Part shown: positions 44,001 through 56,601 of the stretch, piece after piece
How positions within the stretch are numbered: position 1 is the first letter of the stretch
Layout of the letters: every line of letters starts with the position of its first letter
Assembly: GCA_030267565.1 (NCBI GenBank)
Contig: BRXU01000047.1
Location: 434,001-498,000, forward strand
DNA length: 64,000 nt
Source: Pleodorina starrii
Lineage: Eukaryota > Chlorophyta > Chlorophyceae > Chlamydomonadales > Volvocaceae
Reading direction: 5' to 3'
The notes under the pieces: model-generated
Told to the model about the DNA's origin: nothing
Seen by the model: the letters and a program-made list of their open reading frames with translations, nothing else
Databases searched by the model: none
Translations under genes and position numbers: made by a program

Positions 44001-47000
44001 AGCTCCTCGTTCGCCCTCCTCGCCTCCGCCAGCTCCCCCTCCAGCCCCGCGGCCCGGGCCTGACTCTCCACCAGGGCAGCCTTCAGACGGGACTGCTCAC
44101 TGCGGGAGCGAGTCAGGGAGTCGCGGTCCTCCTGACGGGGAGGGGGGAGGGGACGGGGGGATGGGGGGGAAGGGGAACAAGGAGGGGGAAAAGGGCAAGT
44201 TGAGGACATGAGATGAGGGGGGAAATGAGACTCAAGGGGGGCCTTCCAGGGGGGTCAGGGGGAGCGGCGCCACATCGGATTGCATCACCGGGGGCCCGGC
44301 CGCCTACCCTTGCCCCTCCGGGCGGCAGTGTTGAGGGGTTGGTAGGGTGAGAGGGAATCGCGCTGCCTCCCCGCCCCCCGCCCCCCTCCCCCCTCCCCCC
44401 TCCCCGCCCCTCCCCCCTCCCCCCCTCACCGCCAGCTGTTGGTTGACCGCCGCCAGCTGTGCCTCCACCTCCTCCCTCGCCGCCCGGGCAGCCGCCGAGT
44501 CCTTCTGCGCCTGAACACTGATCGACAGAGCCTGCTCCTTCAACACACGCATGGCCTCGCGCATGGTCATGGCCTCGGCGCCGACCTGGTGGGGGGGAAG
44601 GGGGGGGGAGGGGAGGAGGAGGAGGGCGGGGCGGGAGAAGAGCAGGCCGAAACACGGTGGATTAACATGAGTGGTCGACACGTCGACACACGGGGGAGGT
44701 CGACACACACGGGGGGGGGGGCTGTGGAGCGGGGCCAGCGTGGGAGGGACGAGACGCCCCTCCCCTCTTCCCCCGGGGGAGGGGCGGGGAGGCCTTCCCG
44801 TGTCCTCCCCCAGTGCCTCAGTGCCTCTTTGGACTGTCCTTCCCCTTCCCCCCTTCCCCCCATCTCCCCCCCAGCGCCATTCGCCCCCACCCCAGAGCCT
44901 CTTCCTCCCTTCCCCAACACCCCCCCGCGCAAAACCCCTCCCCCCCTCCCCCCCCCCCCCACCCGGGTGAGTAGCGCCTCCTGCTGCGCAATCTTGGTGT
45001 TGGCCTCGTCAATGGTGGCCTGCAGCCGCCCCGCCAGATCCTCCGCCGCAGTGCGCCTCTCCACCTCCTCATCCAGGCTCTGAGTCAGCAGGGTGGTGGC
45101 CAACACCGACTTGCCCGCCTCGGCGCGGGCAGAGCGCAGGCGGGAAATGGCCTCCTGGGCCTCCATGCCCACCTGCGGCAGGGGAAGGGGAAGCCGGGGA
45201 GCGGGAGGGGGGGAGCGGGGGGGCGGGGGGGTTACAGAGTGTAATGCAAGGACAAAACAGGGAATCCTGCCGACCTTGTAGCCTGGGAAGGTGCTGGGAC
45301 GGGGGAGGTGGAGGTTGGTAAGAGAGTGCGGTCCGTCGTCCGGTGTCTTCTGCGTCGCACCTGCGCGCGCCCCTCCCCTCCCTTCCCCGTACCCTACCTT
45401 GCGCATTACAACTCCCCTCCCTCCCCCCAGCCTCCTCCCTCCAGTTCCGGTGCGGGGTGTCCACCTCCCTTCCCCCCTCCCCCTCCCAGCACCGGCACCG
45501 GTACAGGGGGGTCAGGGAGTGATATGCTCCTTTACGGGGGGGGGGGTCAAGCTGTCAAGATATCCACCTGTCGTACCTTTTGCGCCACCTCCCTCTCCGA
45601 CTCCAACAGCCGCTCCGTAGCCGCCAAGCTGTCAGCGATGGCCCGGGCCTCCGCCTCCGCCGCAAACTTGGCCGCCTTCTCAGCCTCCACCAGCTCAGAG
45701 GCGGCGGCGGCCTCGCGCCTGCGATCAATGGCGGACATCCACAGCGACTCGTCAATCGATGAAGGAGGGAGTCAACCAGAGGTACACACACCCATAGCGA
45801 CGCGCCAATGCACAAGGTACAGCCAGCCAGAGGTACAAAGCAGAGAATCACCGGTCAGCGTCCGTGCAGCGCCCCGCAGTGGTACCACCCCGCCCCCGCC
45901 TTCAGTCAGCCCCGGACCCAGCCCCAGCTCCCAGCCCCAGTCCCCAATTTCGTCGTCATGTGACCCGAAGGCCCCAACCGACCGGGACCCCGACTCGCCG
46001 GGCCGCCTCCTCCTCCTCCTACTAAGTCCCGCTCGCCCGGGGCCACCCGGCACTCACGAAACCTCCCCGCCTACCCCCTGCTCCCCCAAACCCACACCCG
46101 GCCTCTCCCCCCCCCCGCCCTTCCACCCTCGTTTCCCACCCCTCCCCTTCCCGCCCCTTCTTCCCCTCCCTCCCCCCTAACCCCCCCTAACCCCACCCCC
46201 CTCCCCCACCTGACCGCCTCCACCAGCCGCTTCTCCACCGCCAGCGCCTCCTCCGCCAGACGAGCGCTGCGCCGAGCAGCCTCCTTCTCCACACGCTCCA
46301 ACTCCACCTGATCGATGAGGGACAAACACATCACGGATCGGCAATATCCGTACTTTTAGGGTTTAGGGTTTTAGGGTTTTAGGGTTGAGGGTTGTTTTAG
46401 GTTCTTTTTAGGGTTTTAGGTTCTTTTTAGGGGTTTCGGCTTTTATGGTTGGTTTACCGGTAGGGTTTTAGGTTCTTTTTAGGGATTTAGGGTTTTATGG
46501 TTGGTTTAGGGTTTTAGGCTAGCCCGCAAAGACACCCCCTCCGCGCCCACCCCCCTCCCTCCCTTCCTCCCTCTTGGCAATGAGGACCAATGACTCATCG
46601 CACACTCTTGTTTCCCCCCTTCCTCCCTCCGTCCCTCCCTCTCGGAGCTGCGCTCAGCAGCAGTCCTGCTCCCCTCGCCCAGCCGCCCGCCCTTCCACTC
46701 CCAAACGCCGTCTCCGTCCCCTCGCTGCGTCACCTTCCTTCATCAACCCCCCTGCCCCTTTTTCCTCCTGTCAGAAATCAGCTCAAGGGACGACGAGAGC
46801 TGGCGCCCTCCCCTCAAGTCCCTTCCCTTTTACAGCAGCTGCTGTTTGCTGCTGCCACCAGGTCCCCCCCTCTGCCCAGTCCCCCGCCCCGCCCCACCCA
46901 CCACTCGCGCGCTGTCCTGCGCCGCCTGCCTCATCTCGGTCTGCAGGCGGGTCACCAGGCTGCGCTCGCGGTCCAGCGCCGCCGCCGCCTCCGCGGCCTT

Positions 47001-49388
47001 GCCCCTCAGCTCCTCCACCAACCGCTTCTCCGTAGCGATGGCGCTGTTGAGGGCCTCCTCCGCGCTCTGGAGGGGGAGAGGGGCGGGAGGGGCGGGGAGG
47101 GAGGTACAGATAGAGAGAGAAAGGGAGAAAGAAACCGGTCGGTGGGTTCGATTGTGGCGGTTCGTGAGTGGAAGAGAATGCGACATGGGACCCGGGGAGC
47201 AGCGAGGGAGATGCGGGGATGGGTGGAAAGGAGGGCGCGGGTGTGGGGAGGGGTGGGAAGCGCGTGCGGGTGGGCGAGGGTGTGTGTGTAAGTGCACATG
47301 CGAAGTTGGCACTGGTGGGCGAGGGGGAAGGTGGGGGATCAGGGAGTGATGAGCTCCTTTATATAAAAATGAGTCACTGCGGACGTTGGGGGAAGGTGGG
47401 GGAAGGTGGGTACTGCACGGCGCTCCAATTGGACAGGGAGGGGCGGGGCGGGGCCGGTTCCGCTGTCCCGCCCCGTCCGCTGACAGCCAACAGCGACGCC
47501 GCCCAGAGTCGGGTCGGGGCCAAGTGACATCGCTCTTACAGCTGCCGCGCTTAAGGGCGCTGAGGGGCGCTTAGGGGGGCTGAAAGGGGGCTAAGTGTAA
47601 CAGTCCAAGGCGACAAGCGCAAAAAGGCGGGAATGGGTCCTAGCGAGTAGCGACACAGCTGGAAAGCGTCGCAGACTTTGGAGGGGCTTTCAAGGCCGGC
47701 GGCCGTTGCAAGATCGCCCGTTGGGATGCGCCCCGCCTCATCGACGTGCATCGCGACATTATTCAGCGGCGGCGGTCCGCGCTGTCCGCCGCCTACTCAG
47801 CGGTCGCAGGTCAGGGCCTTCCTTTCACCCGGCACACCTGCCACAATGCCCACCCGCAGTCCGCAAAGCGGTTCGCCGGAGAGGCCCGGGGCCCTGCGAC
47901 CCTACACGCCACCGCCACACCGCCAGCCCGGCCGCGGCCTCCTCCACCCCACGCCCCGCCCCGCCAGCCCACCGCCCCGGTCCGCCCGGCGCATCCCTCC
48001 CCCTCCCCCTCCCCCTCCAGTCTCCAATCTCCAGTCTCTTCTCCCACGACCTCGCTCACCTGCTTGTTCTGGTTGAGCACCGCCACATATCCCGCCAGGC
48101 CGCCACCAACCACAATGCCCAGCGCACCCACAAAGTTCAGGGGGCTGCCCTCCTCGACCTCGACCTCGCCGGCAGCAGCGGCAGCGGTGGCGGCAGCAGC
48201 GGTAGCGGCGACCTGTTGGCTCGCGACGGCGGCAGCGGCGGCGGCGGCCGCCGCCTCCTCCCGGGCCGCCGACAGGCGCTGCTCCAGGGCGGCCTGCTCG
48301 GCGGCGGAGGCGGAGGCCTTGCGCTGCGCCTCCTCCAGCTGCTGCTGAAGCGCCGCCAGCTGCTGCCGCTGGGCGATCTCCTCAGCGGAGGGGCCCACGT
48401 TGGGCGCCGCGGCGGCGGTGGCGGGGGTGCTGACGGCGGCAGCGGCGGCGGCGGCGCGCTGCAGCTCCTGCGCGGCCTGCTCCAGGCGCTCTCGCTCGGC
48501 CTGCTCGCGCTTGAGCTGGTCGTTGAGGGCGCGGAGCTGCTCGCGGAGGGCCTCAGAGGCGCCGGATGCGGCGGTGCGCTCCGCCGCGAGGCGCAGGGCC
48601 TCCTCGCGCGCGGCCTGCACGTGGGGCAACAAAGCCGGACGATGACGGGTACATTATTGTGCGACGCTGGGAAAGAAAGACAGTAAATTTAATCTTAGAG
48701 AAATTAAATATGAACTGCAGCTCGTTGATAAGTTGGCATCTTACAGATCATCGTCGGGGAATACGTACATGCCCGCATGCAGCTCGCGACCCCCGAGCAT
48801 GCCCTATCCGGGCGCGCTGAAGGAGCATGTTGATGGTTGATGCATACACGCCTCCTGAAAAACGTGATAATTGGAAGATCAGCGAGGCTCACCTCCGCAG
48901 AAGGCGAGACCTCGAGCTTAGGAAGGGGACGACCGGTGCGCTCGCGGACGATGCGAGCCAGCTCTTCAGCCTTTGCATTCTGCTGCTCTGTTAGCGACGC
49001 CGTTGCATCTGCTCCAAGAGGCAGTTGAGAGCTGCCCAAGAGCACCTATACACGAGGCAATGGTGGCATTCAACAGCCGTTGCAGCACTAAACCAGTCGG
49101 CGCACATAATCAGCGCCTGACCCATTACGCAAACAGTTACAGCCCAAACGGCGACGCCAGATTGAGGCTCCCCTGCCAGCCATTCGACTTAAATGCTCTT
49201 CGGGGTCCAGGCGGCCAAGCTGCACTTACTCCGGCGAGGCCAGCTGCGAGACCCTTCCGAATGAGTGTCCAAGCTCCATCAGCCGGCTTGCGATGTGCAT
49301 TGCAGGTCAGCTTGGCTGCACGCCTGCCGGAGGCATTGCGACCCGACTGGGGGCCGGCAGCCCTGGAACTCCGGAGTGTGCCAGGCAT
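41068..49388 (-). CDS. Probable plastid membrane-anchored long coiled-coil protein (MFP1-like)
   Basis: Exons: 49388-49230, 49045-48893, 48614-48060, 47066-46902, 46307-46210, 45718-45577, 45172-44963, 44585-44430, 44131-43991, 43578-43333, 42853-42500, 42282-42098 and 41617-41068. They total 3114 nt, 1037 aa, with every phase agreeing. The N-terminus (MPGTLRSSRAAGPQSGRNAS...) is Ser/Arg/Ala-rich and almost free of acidic residues, like an algal transit peptide. Residues 105-245 form a first coiled coil. Residues about 265-283 (FVGALGIVVGGGLAGYVAVL) look like one membrane helix. Residues 290 to about 870 are nearly continuous heptads (for example SAEEALNSAIATEKRLVEEL). An Ala/Pro-rich stretch and a basic end (GSKRSRKSKK) follow. 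Transit peptide, one membrane span and a very long coiled coil match MFP1-type thylakoid proteins of plants in layout. Homology is inferred from architecture, not sequence, so another plastid scaffold is possible. Confidence 0.72.
43268..43291 (+). repeat. Exon-flanking inverted repeat, left arm (LTR-like end)
   Basis: TGCAAATTCACTCTTCAAAC followed by TCCCC. The preceding 60 bp (TTGACAGTCAGACATCCAGTC...) also resemble the 3' end of the LTR-like block at 33138-33228. It lies 42 bp from exon 43333-43578. Confidence 0.75.
43647..43670 (-). repeat. Exon-flanking inverted repeat, right arm
   Basis: The exact reverse complement of the 24-base motif at 43268-43291, on the other side of exon 43333-43578. 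A shorter relative (TTTTGAAGAGTGAATTTGTA) occurs at 42314-42332. Confidence 0.8.
46354..46520 (+). repeat. Interstitial telomere-type repeats in an intron
   Basis: About 165 bp of degenerate TTTAGGG/TTTTAGGG units mixed with a TTTTAGGTTCTTTTTAGGG variant and two copies of TTTTATGGTTGGTTTA. It lies in the intron between exons 46902-47066 and 46210-46307 of the coiled-coil gene. Confidence 0.9.
47339..47364 (+). repeat. Intronic CAGGGAGTGAT motif
   Basis: TCAGGGAGTGATGAGCTCCT followed by TTATAT. Related copies lie at 45511-45535 (GTCAGGGAGTGATATGCTCC) and 29071-29083, all in introns; 23904-23925 shares the ATATGCTCC part. Confidence 0.6.
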
Positions 49389-49651
49389 CTTACAACTGGT
49401 CGCCTTGGCAATCGATGGAAATCCACAGACAATTGCGTTACAATTCACCTCAACCCGACCCCTGAGGCTGGTGATATCCTGGCTCCGGAGCCAACCGCGA
49501 TCGTCCCGGTACAGCTCACTCCTCACATTCGTATCACAGACAATTACATTTACATAAACGAAATCGCACGCCCCTGAACTCGCAGGATGGCGAGGATGCC
49601 ACGACCGTGGCCGCCACAACTGGCAAGCTCAAATGCGCACGCAAGGACACT
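49389..49651. promoter_or_regulatory. Upstream region of the coiled-coil gene and 3' end of the preceding transcript
   Basis: A 263-bp interval that must hold the promoter or 5' UTR of the gene starting at 49388. On the minus strand, two overlapping TGTAA motifs occur at 49544-49554 (TGTAAATGTAATTG), a likely polyadenylation site for the transcript coming from 49652 or for the kinase gene further up. Confidence 0.4.
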
Positions 49652-49774
49652 TTAGCTGGCCAAGCTTCCATTCAGCGGCTTGGCGGTAACGAGCACGGCG
49701 TCGTCGACCTCCACCAGCTCGATGTGCTGGTCCGCCAGGTCCGCCGGTGGCGACCTGCGGGACATATTGGGCAT
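49652..49774 (-). CDS. Small ORF or orphan terminal exon, 40 aa
   Basis: ATG at 49774 to TAA at 49652, in frame. The sequence ADLADQHIELVEVDDAVLVT followed by AKPLNGSLAS has alternating hydrophobic/acidic character and GC-rich third positions, like a genuine coding end. CCCGCAG at 49759-49765 would also serve as a splice acceptor, making this the last exon of a gene whose other exons I could not find in 49.8-50.24 kb. TGTAA signals lie about 100 bp downstream. It might instead be an alternative 3' exon of the kinase gene upstream. No family recognised. Confidence 0.4.
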   Translation of the reverse strand: MPNMSRRSPPADLADQHIELVEVDDAVLVTAKPLNGSLAS

Positions 49775-50247
49775 CCGGATGCAGCGCACACTTGAGTCAA
49801 CAAGTCAAGGAAGAAGAAAAGCCACCATTCTTTCAAAAGGGAGCTTTGCAAGAGCCGTATAGCAGGCGAACAGGAAAAGCAAGGCGCGGGGAAACCTTCC
49901 GTGTTCCCCGCCGCCACCCAAAACAACTGGGGTTGCCCGCGAGCTGCAGTCGCGATGTTGAAAACGCAACTCTGGCGGTGCTCAACAGCCTCTTGCACTT
50001 GGCCCACACGAACCGTTACGCAGTGGCACTGGCGTGTATGCGAAGCCACGAACGGTAAGCGCGCTTAAAAACACAACTACAGCCCTGGAACAAGCCATAC
50101 TTCAATCATGCAACCGCAGGACCTCGGACATGGCGATGTCCGCTTCTAACCCGCAAACAGGTCGCCAACGCCTGCGCCGTTCCAAAATTGGCCAATCCCA
50201 CGGGGCCTCCAGAACAACCAACGCTGCGAAATTCGCCTCCATCCTCG
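49775..50247. other. Spacer between the kinase gene and the small ORF
   Basis: About 470 bp. A 125-residue minus-strand open frame crosses it but has no domain and a Trp/Phe-rich, non-protein-like composition. Probably the 3' UTR of the kinase gene. Confidence 0.35.
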
Positions 50248-53499
<3,252 letters not shown>

Positions 53500-55908
53500 C
53501 TAAGTGAGGAATGCAAACCGCAGATACTATTCCTACCCTTCAGCATGGCAGGCGTCCAGGCTCAGGAAGCGTATCCGAACTAGGACAAATCAAACGGCGT
53601 TTGGTCAATCCCTAGCAAGTGAGGATGGACACACAGCGGGCTGCAAATGTTTTCAAGCAGTTCGCATTTATTTATATTTGAACGGCTCCGATCATCGCTT
53701 TACACATGGTCGCGGTGTCGTACGGCAGGCTTACCACATCGTGCGGGCCATCCTGTTTGAGAGAGCCTTGGCAATGCTGGGCACGCACCTGCATGGTGGA
53801 GCGCTTCCGCCAACATACCCGCTGGACTCTAAAGCAACTCGCGATGGCGCAGCAGGTTGTGCCCCCAGGCGCTGCCCCCGCGTCACCCTGTCAGCAGTAG
53901 TCGAGTACCCTTGAGCACCACATGCACTCCACGGCCTGGACGGTCTTCGTGACTGGACCCTGACGCTGCTGTGCTGCTGCCAATTTGTTGGGAGGTTGGG
54001 CACCACGAAGAGAATGCTGCTATCGGGACGGTTAGTGCGCATGTTCCCTGGGAGACCAGGAGTCGGCGGTTTACCTTTCCTTGCCCTGCTCGCTTCCGGC
54101 ACAGTATTCGGCCAATCGGACCGCTGGCTTTTATGTATATCTACGAAGATGTGGAGCCCAGGGACTCATACTCCTGTTCTGGGTCCGTGGCGGAACAGTC
54201 CGCGCAGCCCTCCACCGGGATGTGTGTCCGGGCAGGTCACCGCCGGTCACGCCTGACCCTCGCGTCCTGCGAAGCCGTTGACATCCGTTGCCAGCACAGC
54301 ACGACCGCGCCTGTGCAACATGTGGCCCCACGAACAGCGCGCTAGTATCAGTGTTCCCGTCTAGTCGTGAGAACAGTAGGATGGGCCCGGCGGTACGTGC
54401 GACCGCGGACTGATCGAGTCCCTCCGCGTCCCTCATCGCCGGCCCTTAGGCGCGATGCGCGGGTTCCGCCAGCCAGCCAGCCAGCCAGCCAGCCGCAGTG
54501 TCAAATGTTGGGGAATGTGGGGGCTCCACCGCGCTAGAGTGCGCTACAGCCGTATGTGGGGGATGGGAAGAGTTTGCATGCACGGTGCGCGATGGGCTGT
54601 TCGGTGTGTTCCTCTGTGTCGGCGGCGGCGAGCATTACACTAGCAGACGTACAGCTTTACAGCTGTCCGTCGCTGCCTGGGCAATCCCAGGTCCTGGGAA
54701 TTTCTTCGCAATCCCAGGACATCACTCGCCGAACAAAAACACCGGCGTTGAACAGACCGCCAACTGGCCAACTGACCACATGCCTTGCCTGCTGGAGCCC
54801 AGCCGGCCGCCCACGCCGCCGACAACTAAAGAATGGGGGGCACCAATAGGGCGTCCGCCGACGCGTTTGGGCTACAGCCGTGTCAGCCGGCGCCTCTCCC
54901 CCGCCTTCTCACCTAACCCGGCAGACCGCGTGACCCAACGCAGCGCACCGCTCCGCACATCGCCACACACACACGCACGCACACCCAAACGCGCGGGCGC
55001 GCACGCACTGCCGGGCACACGCGCACTGCGCGACTGTGAGAGCTACTCCTCTCACAACTATGCGACTAAACCTACTCCTCTCAAAACCCATCGACACACG
55101 CCTATCAGAGGGCCTGCCGCGCGCGTTCCTAGGCATCCTAGCCAATGGAGCCGCTTTCCGCCCCAACCCCACATCTAAACCGCGACCAACCGCGTGCAGC
55201 ACACGGCACTGCACCCGCCCTGCTCGGCCGGGCCGGGCTGGCTAGCGTGTGCTCACTACTGCAGGAGGGCAGGGGGCGGACGTTGCGTTGCGCTGCGCAC
55301 GCCCGCCAGGCAGGCAGCCACCTGCCTAGTCACGTTTGGACCCAGTCAAGGACCCACACACCCACTAGTCCGCGACCAACCTGAACATCGCATTGCATGT
55401 CAGGTGGGAGCTAAGCGCCTAATGTTGGAATCAATCAATGCCATGCGTATATGAGTATGCGTGTGAGACCCACCCCGATGCCAGATGGTGGTCCCGCACC
55501 GCATGGCATAAAATAATAAACCGCGTCGGCCGCGGCTGCTTACGGAAATCCAATAAACTGCACGGTGCGCCGTGAACACGTGTACTAACTACGGGCCGCG
55601 CTACAGAGGTCATGAGGCAGCGGCGGCTCCTCGCGGGGTGTTGGCCAACCCACCGAGCGGGCTGCGAAAGACTGAATGGCCCCGGAGGGGTGTGTCGATT
55701 CGACGCAGAGCGGCCTCCGCGCGGCCCCCCGCTCGTCAGCCGTCACGTCGCCGGGACGTTTATCAATGGGGGGACCAAATGTCGCTAAACGCCTAGATCC
55801 CTACGAAGAAGCGCCTAAACCGGCCCCAGGGAAGGAGACCGGGCTGCCCTCCCAGCGGAGCATCCAACAGAGCCAAATGCGCGGACCCGCGCGGTTGCTT
55901 GCGCCTGT

Positions 55909-55971
55909 CCGCGCGGACGTGTGTTTGTCCGCGGACGTGTGTTTGTGTCCGCGGACGTGTGTTTGTGTCCG
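55909..55971 (+). repeat. ~22-bp tandem repeat
   Basis: Three units of the type GTCCGCGGACGTGTGTTTGT. Each contains the self-complementary core GTCCGCGGAC, so the array can form stacked cruciforms. Confidence 0.85.
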
Positions 55972-56334
55972 CGCGCACGCACACGAGCGAGCGAGCGAGC
56001 GGACAACCACGTGCGCAGACAAACACCTCCACGTGTGTGTGCGCGTACGCGCGCGGGGCCGAAGTCGCATGGGTAGAACCAACAAATCGCGCGCGACTCC
56101 CCCATAAATCCTACACAGAACTCCCTGCACTTCCAAAGGTCCAGCCACAAGCCCGCCCAAACGCCTTGCGACTCGCCGCGCCTCACCCCCCCGCGCCGCG
56201 TGTCCGGAGCGGCGCGCGGACACCGCCCCGCCCCGCCCTGCCAGACCAAGCCACGAACATTAGAAATTGTGACATTCCTCTCATCACATCACACCACATC
56301 GCATCGCATCACATCGCATCGCATCACTCCCCTA

Positions 56335-56339
56335 TTACA
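56335..56339 (-). terminator. TGTAA polyadenylation signal of the oxidase gene
   Basis: TTACA on the plus strand, that is TGTAA in gene sense, 263 bp after the stop codon at 56602. This is a usual distance in volvocine algae. Confidence 0.5.
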
Positions 56340-56601
56340 GTCACGGCAGCGCACAGCGCCGCACTCCACTTCCACCTCACCCCCGCCCCGCCCCGCCCAA
56401 CGTCCCCGCCCCACTTCAACCACGGCAATACAATACAATACCATATCTCGGTGGCCACGACCCCAGCCCTATCAAACACATACACCTCTCAACCACATAC
56501 ACACACAAACACACACACGCACCGCCCTCCCACAACCATCTCCTATTCACTCCCACCCGAGTCAACGTGCTCACGTCCCTGCCCCGCCCCACCCCCACCC
56601 C

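Larger units (their letters stand above)
53500..56601. other. Intergenic region between kinase and oxidase genes
   Basis: No supported exon beyond the unresolved 5' end of the kinase. Simple repeats include GCCA units at 54470-54490, CACACACA at 54966-54978, a ~22-bp tandem at 55909-55971 and CATCGCATC units at 56280-56326. The right end holds the 3' UTR of the oxidase. Confidence 0.45.

Noticed and set aside
53520..53545. ATGCTGAAGG followed by GTAGGA as the first exon of the SR kinase
   Set aside because: The implied intron would be only 37 nt and the phase does not match the next exon.
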